Source of the DNA: Akkermansiaceae bacterium
GTDB taxonomy: Bacteria; Verrucomicrobiota; Verrucomicrobiia; Verrucomicrobiales; Akkermansiaceae
Direction of reading: 5' to 3'
Assembly (NCBI GenBank): GCA_029866215.1
Contig: JARWZU010000005.1
Coordinates: forward strand, 1 to 64,000
Length of the DNA: 64,000 nucleotides
How positions within the stretch are numbered: the first letter of the stretch is position 1; each line of letters begins with the position of its first letter. Shown here piece by piece: positions 16,879-26,179 of the stretch. Position numbers and translations under genes: made by a program. The notes beneath the pieces were generated by a model. It worked only from the letters and a program-made list of their open reading frames with translations, ran no database searches and was not told the DNA's origin.

Positions 16879-19160
16879 ATTTTTTTAAGTGGAAAAACAC
16901 GTTCTAATAAATTGCTGGATTGCTTTTCGAAGCCAGGCACCGAAATCGTAACGCGCGGAGGGTCACCTCGCCAATGAGCGTCCAGATGCAAGCAGGCTTG
17001 GTCGATGCGGATACTAACTGGCCCCCATGCGGTCTGGGTCGGGCCGAAGCGAATCTCCTCACCACCCGCCAACCACTCCGACAAAATCCCAGATCCGATG
17101 ATGAGCGATTCAGCCTCCTCTCTGACGAAACAATTTCGAATCATCATGATCCATTCACCCGCTGCCCATCCATGTTGCCCATCGCCCATGCACCCTCCGA
17201 AGGTCTGCGGATGGATCGCTTCTGGCCATTGACCGGTTGGCGATGCGAGCTCAGCCACTCGGCGGATCAGTTCTCCAAAACGAGGATCGCCTTTGCGCAA
17301 CAGAGATTGAGCGAGGTCGAGTGTCAGATAGGCGTTGATTCCCGAGTGGATCATCTCTTGGAAGAACCCACCCCGCTGAAAGCAATGTCCGATGAGGAAA
17401 TCTGCAGTTGTTAGCATTCTTTCGTCACCTGGGGGGTAAAGCTGCAGCGGGTAGTCTGCCACCATCGATCCGATTGCACCTGCATCCATCCGCCTTCCAG
17501 GTGCTGCAGGTACTGCGCCATTGCTCTGAGTCGATGGGATCGCAGTGACACAAGATTCAATACTGATAGAGAATTCTTCCGCCAGTATGTCGGCTTCCGA
17601 GGCTGCATCATCGTCGCCAATGCTACGCCAGTAGCTTGCGATGTTTCGTAGCCCGCCCAGTGCCCAAAAGTTGTCCCAAAAGTAGAAATCATTCGGCCCG
17701 AGATGTTCCGCGCTGAATCCAGCTGGCAATAGGCCACTCGCATGACTGCGTTTGTTGCGGAGCCAACGAACTCCCTTGCGGATCGCCTGTTCGACTTCTT
17801 TGCCAAGTCGTGTCCCAGTCATGCTGGCATAACGTGCCGCGATCCAAAGCACCTGTCCGTTAGAATCCCACTCACCTTCTTGTGATAGAAAGTATCCTGA
17901 CAGCGTCTGGCGATTTGGGAAACTTTCGATGACTCGCTTTGACCGATCGATGAGTCCGATGGCAATCATCGGATGAAGCATGAGGCACGCATCTCTGAAC
18001 CAAAACCGCCGGTAAGTGTACGGCCCCGGTACCAAATCCCCAGCCGATAGAAGAATCATCGTTCGTACAGCTGCGTCATAGAGAAACTGCATTCGAGCAT
18101 CCGATATCGAAAGCTCCGCAGTACCTCGCGTCGCGTCGGACCATGAGTGGTTGATAGGTTGCCGCAACGGCACATCCTTGAGGTCACGATCCAAGTTCAC
18201 CGAAACTTGAATTTGACGAGGCTCCCCTTCTCGGAGTCGAAACAACGCCGCCGCAGTGGCCATTCCAACTGGGCAATGCACTTCTTGCGGGTGATCATCC
18301 CGCTGAAGGTCGAGATAGACATCCCCGTCCGCATAGTGCGCCATCTGAAGCGAATCCGGCGGATCGCTAAATCTAACCGATGCTTCTTCGTTCACATGAA
18401 ATGCTTGCTCATTTGCGTCGAAGACGATTTGGTCTACAAACTGAACGCCCTCAGGATTGTAGGGTCTAACAGCAACCACCAACCATGCATCGGCATCCGC
18501 CAAAGCACCTACGGCCACGCAAAGGTTGGCAGTCCCGAAATTGGTCGCACCCATGGTCACGTCTGTGCGAAGTTCCAGACCACCGTGGACGCAATCGGTG
18601 ATGATTTTGAGTGTTGGATCGAGTTGGAGAGTCTGGCGCACCGCATCATCACCGAGTTTACTCGGCAAGAGACTCCGTCCATTTTCGGTTAGGATCCAGA
18701 AATCAAGCGACCAGCCATCGTTTAGCGGTGTGACCAAGCCCCGGGGATCCACGATCGGGTACACCGGCAAGTCCGGGAGCCCCACAGCGGTCCAATTTCG
18801 ATGGGTGAGGTTGATGTGGCTGAAGGAAAATGCCCGCGGGATAAATGATGAATCGGTGGGATTGAACTGCCGTTCGACCCAGTAGGGCCAAACCCAGTCG
18901 AGGTTGTGTTGGATCGCCTTGGCATTTACCAGGCCTCTCGCGTGAAAGATGATGCCCGCGCGAAGAAGCTCAAGGGGCTCTGCCACTTCGGACGGTTGGG
19001 CAAAGCGGCGGATCCGCGCGAGCCACGTCGCAGGATCGATCACCCCGTAGCGCCGTGCCGCGTATCTAACGAAAAATTTCCATGGCAGCAATCGGATCAT
19101 GAAATGCGAATTAGGGGGTGGAACGGTGGGGGCAATCTCCGCTAAGGAAATGCAATCCAT
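16875..19160 (-). CDS. six-hairpin glycosidase-like protein (amylo-alpha-1,6-glucosidase / GH15-like)
   Basis: A 761-residue protein with an N-terminal beta-sandwich-like half (about 50-370) and a C-terminal (alpha/alpha)6 barrel (about 375-700). The barrel shows blocks common to GH15 and debranching-type enzymes: YRRFWFRDACLMLHPMIAIG, NDFYFWDNFWALGGL and GQHGWAAGEW, which carry acidic and aromatic residues expected at an active site. No signal peptide was seen, so it probably acts in the cytoplasm. It is the first gene of a coupled operon with a GT4 glycosyltransferase and a double phosphoesterase, which suggests it trims or remodels the glycan they handle. The exact activity is unknown. Confidence 0.8.
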   Translation of the reverse strand: MDCISLAEIAPTVPPPNSHFMIRLLPWKFFVRYAARRYGVIDPATWLARIRRFAQPSEVAEPLELLRAGIIFHARGLVNAKAIQHNLDWVWPYWVERQFNPTDSSFIPRAFSFSHINLTHRNWTAVGLPDLPVYPIVDPRGLVTPLNDGWSLDFWILTENGRSLLPSKLGDDAVRQTLQLDPTLKIITDCVHGGLELRTDVTMGATNFGTANLCVAVGALADADAWLVVAVRPYNPEGVQFVDQIVFDANEQAFHVNEEASVRFSDPPDSLQMAHYADGDVYLDLQRDDHPQEVHCPVGMATAAALFRLREGEPRQIQVSVNLDRDLKDVPLRQPINHSWSDATRGTAELSISDARMQFLYDAAVRTMILLSAGDLVPGPYTYRRFWFRDACLMLHPMIAIGLIDRSKRVIESFPNRQTLSGYFLSQEGEWDSNGQVLWIAARYASMTGTRLGKEVEQAIRKGVRWLRNKRSHASGLLPAGFSAEHLGPNDFYFWDNFWALGGLRNIASYWRSIGDDDAASEADILAEEFSISIESCVTAIPSTQSNGAVPAAPGRRMDAGAIGSMVADYPLQLYPPGDERMLTTADFLIGHCFQRGGFFQEMIHSGINAYLTLDLAQSLLRKGDPRFGELIRRVAELASPTGQWPEAIHPQTFGGCMGDGQHGWAAGEWIMMIRNCFVREEAESLIIGSGILSEWLAGGEEIRFGPTQTAWGPVSIRIDQACLHLDAHWRGDPPRVTISVPGFEKQSSNLLERVFPLKKI

Positions 19161-19344
19161 ATCCTGCCACAGTTCAGGCCCTGACGCAACCCATCTCGCC
19201 GTGAGATCTTGAGGCGCAAATAGCTCAGCAAAGATTCGACCGCCTCATACAACTTCCATCTTAAGGCACCAGAGCCCAATCCACCAGCTTCCTTGATCTT
19301 AAAGGTAGCTCACGAGGCGAGCTTGACTGAGAGTGTCTTCCCGC

Positions 19345-22300
19345 TCAACGCCGCCGCCGCACCAATAATAACAGACCAAGACCACTCAGAATCAGAGCGC
19401 TAGGCTCAGGAACCACCGTCATGGTCACAAAGTAATTTGCCCCACTTTGGTCTGCCGAATAGTTGGTGCCACCTACAGTATCGTTGTAATTAAACATCCA
19501 CTGATTTGCGCCCACCGTGATGATGGAATCATCGTTGATACTAGTACTATTACTTGAAAATGTGAATCTCCCATTGTTCCAAGAGTCTCTGTAAGAAATC
19601 AAGGTGAGCTTATTATCATTTACTAAGGTGCCGGCCGCAAGCTCAGAGAGACTTAGCGCGACAAGACCATCCGCAATACTCAGTCCAGCGGATGAAAATG
19701 CAAGGTCGCCAGAAAGGTTCGTGGAATTGAGCTCATATTTGTAGGTAGAACCCGAGAGAAATGTCAGGCTTCCCATCCCCAGCGACTCGATCGAGTTGCC
19801 TGGTGCCAGTGATCCGGTGACATTGACACCGCCAGAAATCGACCCAGAACCGCCGAGGGTCGCATTAGAACTCACGGCGATCGCGCCGCCTAATATGCCA
19901 TTCACGGCGAATGAGTAATCACTGCTGATGGTTGTGTCACCTGATACACTGATGTTCGATGTTGCGGCGAGCTCATTGATACCAGCGATGGTTAGGTTCC
20001 TCGCAAGCGTGAGTGTGCTACTTGCGCTTCCAATCTTGGAGGTGCCCGACAACGTGACATTTCCGCCGACGATCCCGGAGCCGCCGAGGGTGGCGCTGGA
20101 GCTTACGCTGACCGCACCGTTTGAAGCGGTGTTGTTCCCATTCAAGAGGACGGTTCCTGAGCCGCCAAATGAGGTGTTGCCTTGGTAGTTGTTGTCACCG
20201 TTTAGGGTCAGGGTGCCTGCGCCAGACTTGTCTAGGGTCCGGGATTGGCCACTGCTGTTGAAGATGGCACCGTTGACGGTGGTGTTTCCTGAACCAGAAA
20301 ACGTCAAACCGTTGCTCGCGCTGCTTGAGCTGATGTCAATAGTGCCCCCGAACACGATGCTGAGATTGTTATCGCTGTTGGTGATGGAGCGACCCCCTGA
20401 CGAGGCTGACGATACAATACTATTATTGATGAAATTTAGGGTAGTAGCATTACCGCTGCTGGCGGTGAACTTAAGGTTCGCCCCAAGGTTTGAGCTATTA
20501 CCATAAGCGCCTAAAGTATAGTTCCCTGCGGTAGCCAAGTCGATGGTACCTGTATTCGCACTGGCTGAAGAGCCACTGACTACGGTGGCATTTCCCAGTG
20601 CATTGACATTGGTCAGTTTAAGTACTGGGCCATTCGCGCCTGCGAGCGAAAATAGTCCATTGAAGCTATTTCCAGACGTGATTGCCAAGGTTCCATCTGA
20701 GATAATGGTGCCGCCTGTGTGGTTAGACGAACCGCTGAGCACCAATGTTCCGTTGCCCATTTTCGTGAGCACCCTAGCAGAACCTGACTCAGTGATGTTG
20801 CCGCTGAGGGTGATATTTCCGGCTCCAATCGAGGAGCTGGCTGCCAATGACACACTACCGCTCAAGCTGGCATTTGATCCGCTGGTGTTGACCAAGCCAC
20901 CAAGAGAGCTGATTCCAGTACCACTGAGCGAAATTGCTTCGTTCCCGATGGTCTGACCAAACAAATCCAAGACCCCGCCGCTGGACACGGTGGTTCCGTT
21001 GTTGGTGCCTCCAAGCGCATTGGCATGATCCAGCTTGATTGTTGAACCTGAAGAAATCGTCGTAAGGCCGGTGTAGGTATTGTTGCCCGATAGCGTTACA
21101 ATCCCCGTGCCTTGAGTGGTTAGACCATGGTCGAAAGCCGTTCCGTTAGTTATCGCGCCCGCGACGTTGATGTTGGCAGAACCAGCAAGCTTGAGCACCT
21201 GAGCCGCAGTCGAGTTATTGGAGAGGTTCATGCCCCCGATTGTAAGGATATTGCCAGTTCCGTTGACGGTCAGGGTCCGGCCCGAGCCAGTATTGGTGTT
21301 ATCCAATCTTCCGATCGTGAGCGTTGTCCCGTTCCCCGCCAACGTAATCAAGCGGTTGGTTGACGCCGTCACAACACCTGTGCCGAGATTGAGGTTGTTG
21401 TTGCTGGTACTCGCTGCTGTGCCAAAGGTTAGTCCATCAGTCCAAGTCCATGCTCGATTCCCCGCATTGGTCACAGCTGCACCGCTTGTGTTGTTGAAAG
21501 TAGAATTTGCACTGATCGTGAATGCACCAGAGCCCAGTGCATTGGCGTGGTTGATATTGAGGGTACCTGCCGTAAGGGTGACGCCTCCTCCCGCTCCGGA
21601 ATTGTTGCCGCTGAGGGTCAAGATGCCGCCCGCCGCATTCATCGTGGTGAGGCCGCCATAAGTATTATTGCCTGAAAACAAGGTATTTCCGGTTGAGGTC
21701 ACGGTGACTGCACCCGCCGTTGAGCTCCCTCCGTTTGCGATCGTGCTCGCAACCGTGATATTCCCCGCCCCCCCAAAAACGACCGTCCGGTTAGTGCCAG
21801 ATGATGACAGATTAACTCCGCCATTGAACACCAGAGCTCCACCGGTTATCGAGCTCACCAAGCCGTTGCCGTTCGTGTTTTGAACCCCGAGACTGAAGGT
21901 CTGCGTGGCAGTGGAGTTATTGATGATCCCAATCGTGGAGGTAACGGTGCTGTTCCCGTTGCCCATCACTTCAAGGCGCACACCAGGGCCGCCGCTAAAG
22001 GTGTAGTCTATCGCGCTGGCGGCAAACTGGAGGGAGTTCACCGTCCGGTTAGACGTGATATTGGGGGTTCTGTAGGTGCTATTTCCGAGGTTCGAGAAAA
22101 TGGCGACGTCCGTATTGCCGCTGCTGGAGCTCAGCTGTGGACCCGATAGAGGAGTCCATGAGGCGTTCGTGGTCCAAGCGTTGGAAGTCCCAGCCCACGT
22201 GTAGTCCACTGCCCATGCGCTGGGCGAAATCACGATGGCGGCAAGTGCCATGAGTGCGCGGTACAGAACTCCGAGCTTCAAAAACAAAAAACCACGCGAA

Positions 22301-22377
22301 GACAAAATTCCCTGATTTTGGCTTTGAGAAAAATAATGCAATTTGGCGGCATGAGCCGGCGCCTCTTGGTTTTTCAT
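19345..22377 (-). CDS. PEP-CTERM protein with autotransporter-associated beta-strand repeats
   Basis: A 1010-residue exported protein, very rich in Gly, Asn, Ser and Thr. It starts with an extended signal region ending MALAAIVISPSAWA, runs through many autotransporter-associated beta-strand repeats (units such as GTGIVTLSGNNTYTGLTTIS and GAGTLTLNGDNNYQGNTS), then a SLAPGNS-type turn typical of the end of such passengers. The C-terminus is a PEP-CTERM sorting signal: VPEPSALI, a hydrophobic stretch, then RRRR. So it is probably handled by an exosortase rather than by a fused beta-barrel. It is an adhesin-like or surface-matrix candidate. No exosortase gene is in the window. Confidence 0.92.
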   Translation of the reverse strand: MKNQEAPAHAAKLHYFSQSQNQGILSSRGFLFLKLGVLYRALMALAAIVISPSAWAVDYTWAGTSNAWTTNASWTPLSGPQLSSSSGNTDVAIFSNLGNSTYRTPNITSNRTVNSLQFAASAIDYTFSGGPGVRLEVMGNGNSTVTSTIGIINNSTATQTFSLGVQNTNGNGLVSSITGGALVFNGGVNLSSSGTNRTVVFGGAGNITVASTIANGGSSTAGAVTVTSTGNTLFSGNNTYGGLTTMNAAGGILTLSGNNSGAGGGVTLTAGTLNINHANALGSGAFTISANSTFNNTSGAAVTNAGNRAWTWTDGLTFGTAASTSNNNLNLGTGVVTASTNRLITLAGNGTTLTIGRLDNTNTGSGRTLTVNGTGNILTIGGMNLSNNSTAAQVLKLAGSANINVAGAITNGTAFDHGLTTQGTGIVTLSGNNTYTGLTTISSGSTIKLDHANALGGTNNGTTVSSGGVLDLFGQTIGNEAISLSGTGISSLGGLVNTSGSNASLSGSVSLAASSSIGAGNITLSGNITESGSARVLTKMGNGTLVLSGSSNHTGGTIISDGTLAITSGNSFNGLFSLAGANGPVLKLTNVNALGNATVVSGSSASANTGTIDLATAGNYTLGAYGNSSNLGANLKFTASSGNATTLNFINNSIVSSASSGGRSITNSDNNLSIVFGGTIDISSSSASNGLTFSGSGNTTVNGAIFNSSGQSRTLDKSGAGTLTLNGDNNYQGNTSFGGSGTVLLNGNNTASNGAVSVSSSATLGGSGIVGGNVTLSGTSKIGSASSTLTLARNLTIAGINELAATSNISVSGDTTISSDYSFAVNGILGGAIAVSSNATLGGSGSISGGVNVTGSLAPGNSIESLGMGSLTFLSGSTYKYELNSTNLSGDLAFSSAGLSIADGLVALSLSELAAGTLVNDNKLTLISYRDSWNNGRFTFSSNSTSINDDSIITVGANQWMFNYNDTVGGTNYSADQSGANYFVTMTVVPEPSALILSGLGLLLLVRRRR

Positions 22378-22660
22378 GATCTTAGATGTCTAGAGCGATG
22401 CAGCGAAGCTGATCTCGATCCGGCGAAAGGAATGGGTTTTCAGACCTTTAACTACTTCAGTGTACGCAAACCCCTGCGCGGGTCATGTCGGATAAAGTGT
22501 TGACACGCTGCGACTCGGGGGCAGGCCGCAAGCAAATGGCTCATTTGCCGGATTCTCGGCTGAGAGCGCGGGAGATCCCGGGGAAAATGTAGCACGGGTT
22601 ATCCTCGAATGCCCTTTGACAGGCTGGACGGCATCTTGCATGGTCACCTGCATGCAAGCG

Positions 22661-23074
22661 ATGCAATTTGAAAAGTCAGTCGTTTCGATCCTGAAGCGTG
22701 ACAATCGGTTCGACCCGCACGCCTATTTTTTCCTCAAGGAGGCGCTGGATTTCACCTTGAAGCGGATTTCGGATTCCAACGGCGGCCAAGCACGCCACGT
22801 CAGCGGGCCAGAACTCTTGGAGGGCTGCCGCGATTACGCGCTGGAGCAATTTGGGCCGATGGCCTCCACGCTCATGACCGAGTGGAGCGTCCGAAAATGC
22901 CAAGATGTGGGTGACATGGTATTCCACCTGATCGAGGAACAGGTCTTCGGCAAACAGGATTCCGACAAAAAAGAGGATTTCTCCGAGGTTTTTGATTTTA
23001 CGGACTCGCTGATCGTGCCCTTCCTGCCCAAAGGTAGACGAGTTGGCGTGAAAAGCTTAGCATCCGAGGGCTGA
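22661..23074 (+). CDS. Minf_1886 family protein
   Basis: A 137-residue soluble protein of a family conserved in Verrucomicrobiota and relatives, function unknown. Recognisable blocks are DPHAYFFLKEALDFTLK, RHVSGPELLEGCRDYALEQF and a C-terminal acidic part with FDFTDSLIVPFLP. I chose the ATG at 22661 (MQFEKSVVSIL), which matches the usual family N-terminus; an ATG 9 bp upstream gives MQA before it and cannot be excluded. It converges on the exoribonuclease gene ending at 23102 and diverges from the PEP-CTERM gene. Confidence 0.85.
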   Translation: MQFEKSVVSILKRDNRFDPHAYFFLKEALDFTLKRISDSNGGQARHVSGPELLEGCRDYALEQFGPMASTLMTEWSVRKCQDVGDMVFHLIEEQVFGKQDSDKKEDFSEVFDFTDSLIVPFLPKGRRVGVKSLASEG

Positions 23075-23101
23075 AGCCGCCAGCCAGTTAGGTTCATCGC
23101 C

Positions 23102-24166
23102 TCAGGCGTCTGGATTCTCTACGGGTGGCTCAGGAGAAGGCCCGGCAGAGAAACCCGCAAGCGGCCGCACCAATGAGCTCGGCAGCGGGAAGACGCGCTC
23201 ATAGATGCCCGGAGCGATCTCCGAAGCTTGCGAATAGGCATCGCGGAGCATTTCCAGCTTGGCATCGAGGTTGTCGATGTAGTGGAGCGCGAAGGCCTCG
23301 GGCGTGCGTGGAAGCACCGGCGAACCAAATTCATACTGCCCGTGGTGACTACCGATCAGGTGCAGCAAATGCAGCCGCGCCATTTCGGTGGTGGGCTTGA
23401 GCGCCTTCCAATCTTCCGCCTGCGGGCTGGCGAGAAGATCGTTCCACAACTTATTGGTCAACTCGATCCCCAACGGGATGTGCCCGAGCATTTCTCCATG
23501 GATGCTGTGGATTTGGCTAAATCCATCCTCTGGGTAGGAGTTTTCCCAAAGCTTCCCGCAGTCGTGAAAAAGCACGCCGGCAAGCATCAGGTCGCGATTG
23601 AGCTCTGGATAAACCCCGCAAATGGCCACCGCCGAGCGCATCATCTGGGCAACGTGCTCAACCAAGCCGCCGCGCCGAGCGTGATGGTTTTTCCTCGCCG
23701 CTGCCGTGCGCCGGAAGCGATCGCCCATCTGAGAGAGAAACAACCCACAAAGCCCGTGCAGACGGGGGTCCACAATCGAGCCACAAAGCCCCTGAATCTC
23801 CGCAAAATCAAGTTCCTGCTTTTCGCGAATCTGGGGATCTCCAGCGAGAAAATCGGCGACGGTCTCGTCATCGAGCGTATGCCACTCGAGATGACTCGGA
23901 TTGACCCCGTAAGCGTTTTGCGTCCATTCGCCCTCCAGCCGCAGAATCGTATTTTCTGCCAACTGAGTGGCAGCGTCGTACATCGGGCTGTCTGACCAGA
24001 TTTTTAGCGAAAAATTCCCCGTCGAATCTGCAAACACCAGCTCAAGGTAGGGCTTCCCGCCTTTGGTCAACTTGGTGCTCCGAGCCTGAAGCTGGGCATG
24101 GATCGCGGCGGCGATGGGGATCTCGCCGGATTGTTCCTTGATGGCGGCAATGGTGAGCGGGCTCAT
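23102..24166 (-). CDS. YhaM-type 3'-5' exoribonuclease (OB fold and HD domain)
   Basis: A 354-residue protein with an OB-fold nucleic-acid-binding domain at about 15-95 (KLTKGGKPYLELVFADSTG) and an HD phosphohydrolase domain at about 160-320. The metal ligands are visible as GLVEHVAQM, LFHDCGKLWE, HSIHGEMLGH and GSHHG. In Firmicutes YhaM/Cbf1 is a 3'-5' exoribonuclease for RNA turnover; the domain order here is the same. The ATG at 24166 gives the expected N-terminus. It lies downstream of the exporter operon, 68 bp from the permease stop, and converges with the Minf_1886 gene. Confidence 0.88.
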   Translation of the reverse strand: MSPLTIAAIKEQSGEIPIAAAIHAQLQARSTKLTKGGKPYLELVFADSTGNFSLKIWSDSPMYDAATQLAENTILRLEGEWTQNAYGVNPSHLEWHTLDDETVADFLAGDPQIREKQELDFAEIQGLCGSIVDPRLHGLCGLFLSQMGDRFRRTAAARKNHHARRGGLVEHVAQMMRSAVAICGVYPELNRDLMLAGVLFHDCGKLWENSYPEDGFSQIHSIHGEMLGHIPLGIELTNKLWNDLLASPQAEDWKALKPTTEMARLHLLHLIGSHHGQYEFGSPVLPRTPEAFALHYIDNLDAKLEMLRDAYSQASEIAPGIYERVFPLPSSLVRPLAGFSAGPSPEPPVENPDA

Positions 24167-24233
24167 GATGGGGAATTGGGAGGTGTGGCGGTGCGGATGG
24201 CGAATTCATCCACTTTTTCCGCCAATTCACAAC

Positions 24234-25439
24234 CTATTCGTGCCGGAGTGCCTCAATTGGGTCGAGTCCAGCGGCTCGCCGGGCCGGCATGAACCCGAAA
24301 ATAATCCCGATCGCCGCAGAAAAAACAAAGGCAATGATGTTGATCTTTGGATCAAACAAAAAGGGTGCCCCCACCACCTTTGCCAGCGTCGAACAAAGGC
24401 CATAGGCCAGCGTGATCCCCACCGCCCCACCCACGCAGGACAGGGTGACCGCTTCGACGAGAAATTGCAGCAACACCTCGCGGGCGCGCGCACCGATCGC
24501 CAAACGAATGCCGATTTCCCTCGTCCGCTCGGTCACGGAAACCAGCATGATGTTCATGATCCCAATGCCACCCACGAGGAGGCTCACCCCCGCCACCGCA
24601 CCTAACAACGACGTCATCACCGCGGTGCTCGAGCTGACCGCCTCCGCAATCTGGCGGGTGTCCGAAACCGAAAAATTGTTCTGCGCGTTCCCCTTCAGCC
24701 CGCGCCGTTCACGCATTAAAGTCGAAACATCCGAAACAATCGCCTCGCTTGGATAGCCATCCTCGCCGGAAATCATCACTTGATCGATGTTCTGGTTCGA
24801 CGCCTTCGCCTCGATCCGCCGCCGGAGGGTGGTGATGGGCATGATGATGTTGTCATCCAGATCATCCCCCCAACCCGCTTGGCCCTTTGGCGCCGTGACG
24901 CCGATCACCAAAACCGAGGTCGTCTTGAGTCGGATTTTACTCCCGACCGCCTCCTGCTTGCCGAAAAGCTCCCTGCGGATGGTTTCACCAATCACGCAGA
25001 CCGGAGCTCCATCCGTTAGATCCGCCTGATCAAAGAACCGACCCTGCGAGAGCTTCCAGTTCGCGATCCCGAAATACTCTGGCGTGGTCCCTTGGATGTC
25101 CGTGACGCGCGCGTTCTCGAGCACCACAGCCGAGGCACCACCCCGCGCGAGCGGCGCGACGGATTTGATCCCCGCGATTTGGCCCTCGATGGCCCGGACA
25201 TCTGCCGTACTGAATAGCGGCGCGCCACCCCCACCCCACCCTTGACCCGCGCGCAACACCAGCAGATTGCTGCCCATGCTGGAAATTTGAGCCTTCACCG
25301 TTTCCGTCGCACCACGGCCGAGCGTCACCATCGTGATTACCGCGGCAACCCCAATGACCACTCCAAGAACCGTTAGAAATGCCCGAGTCAAATTTCGCCG
25401 GATCTCCCGGAGCGCGATGACGAAGGCATTAAAAAACAT
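24234..25439 (-). CDS. MacB-like ABC transporter permease
   Basis: A 401-residue FtsX-type permease. A first membrane helix near residues 20-45 (AFLTVLGVVIGVAAVITMVT) is followed by a large periplasmic MacB-type domain (about 50-270) and three helices near the C-terminus (about 275-385), ending in PARRAAGLDPIEALRHE, typical of this family. Its ATPase is encoded 17 bp upstream; adaptor and outer-membrane genes come before that, giving a complete MacAB-TolC-like exporter in one operon. Substrate could be a lipopeptide, macrolide-like compound or siderophore; nothing in the sequence decides this. Confidence 0.95.
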   Translation of the reverse strand: MFFNAFVIALREIRRNLTRAFLTVLGVVIGVAAVITMVTLGRGATETVKAQISSMGSNLLVLRAGQGWGGGGAPLFSTADVRAIEGQIAGIKSVAPLARGGASAVVLENARVTDIQGTTPEYFGIANWKLSQGRFFDQADLTDGAPVCVIGETIRRELFGKQEAVGSKIRLKTTSVLVIGVTAPKGQAGWGDDLDDNIIMPITTLRRRIEAKASNQNIDQVMISGEDGYPSEAIVSDVSTLMRERRGLKGNAQNNFSVSDTRQIAEAVSSSTAVMTSLLGAVAGVSLLVGGIGIMNIMLVSVTERTREIGIRLAIGARAREVLLQFLVEAVTLSCVGGAVGITLAYGLCSTLAKVVGAPFLFDPKINIIAFVFSAAIGIIFGFMPARRAAGLDPIEALRHE

Positions 25440-25456
25440 GGCGTGTTAGAAATAAG

Positions 25457-26179
25457 TTAGTGAATTGCACCGTGGCCAGACCGCCCATGAGCGCTGACAT
25501 CGGATTCGATCAAGCCGTCCCGGACGCGGACGATCCGTTTCGCATGAGACGCCACTTCGTCCTCATGGGTGACCATGATGATCGAAATCCCCCGGTCGTC
25601 ATTGAGCCGACACAGCAGCTCCATGATTTCGACAGTAGTCCTTGAGTCCAAATTGCCAGTCGGCTCGTCGGCGAAAAGGGTTCCAGGGTTCGTGACGATC
25701 GCACGGGCGATGGCTACGCGTTGCTGCTGGCCTCCCGAAAGCTCGGCGGGCGTGTTGCGCTCCTTGTCCCCGATGCCCACGCTCACGAGCGCCTCGCGAG
25801 CCATCCGCTTGCGCTCCTTCTGAGAATAGCCGCGGTAGAGCAGTGGCAGCTCGACATTTTCAATCGCGGATGTCCGCGCGAGCAGATTGAAACCTTGAAA
25901 AATGAAACCCAACGCGTGCCGACGCAGCAAAGAACGTTGATCCTTGCTCAAGCCGCCTACCGAAATCCCCTTGAAAAAATAGCTGCCAGACGTCGGGGTG
26001 TCGAGGCAGCCCAGCAGATTCATCAAGGTCGATTTACCAGATCCGCTGGGGCCCATGACTGCGACGAACTCGCCCGTGTTGATTTGGAGATCCACGCCAT
26101 TGAGTGCTTTAAACTCGGCATCGCCCTTGCCGTAGGTCTTCGTGAGGCCGTGAAGCTCAATGAGTCTTTTTTCGCTCAT
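25457..26179 (-). CDS. MacB/LolD-type ABC transporter ATP-binding protein
   Basis: A 240-residue ATPase with Walker A GPSGSGKST near residue 45, signature LSGGQQQR near 143, Walker B LFADEPTGNLD near 165, and the H-loop MVTHE. The DEPTGNLDS form is typical of LolD/MacB-type importers of membrane energy to FtsX permeases. The ATG at 26179 overlaps the adaptor stop by 4 bp (ATGA). The open frame extends further upstream to 26371, but that part is antisense-frame noise inside the adaptor gene. It pairs with the permease that starts 17 bp downstream. Confidence 0.96.
   Translation of the reverse strand: MSEKRLIELHGLTKTYGKGDAEFKALNGVDLQINTGEFVAVMGPSGSGKSTLMNLLGCLDTPTSGSYFFKGISVGGLSKDQRSLLRRHALGFIFQGFNLLARTSAIENVELPLLYRGYSQKERKRMAREALVSVGIGDKERNTPAELSGGQQQRVAIARAIVTNPGTLFADEPTGNLDSRTTVEIMELLCRLNDDRGISIIMVTHEDEVASHAKRIVRVRDGLIESDVSAHGRSGHGAIH

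Noticed and set aside
19928-22149. Several long plus-strand open frames antisense to the beta-repeat PEP-CTERM gene
   Set aside because: They are hydrophobic, repetitive mirror readings of a low-complexity repeat gene with no family features.
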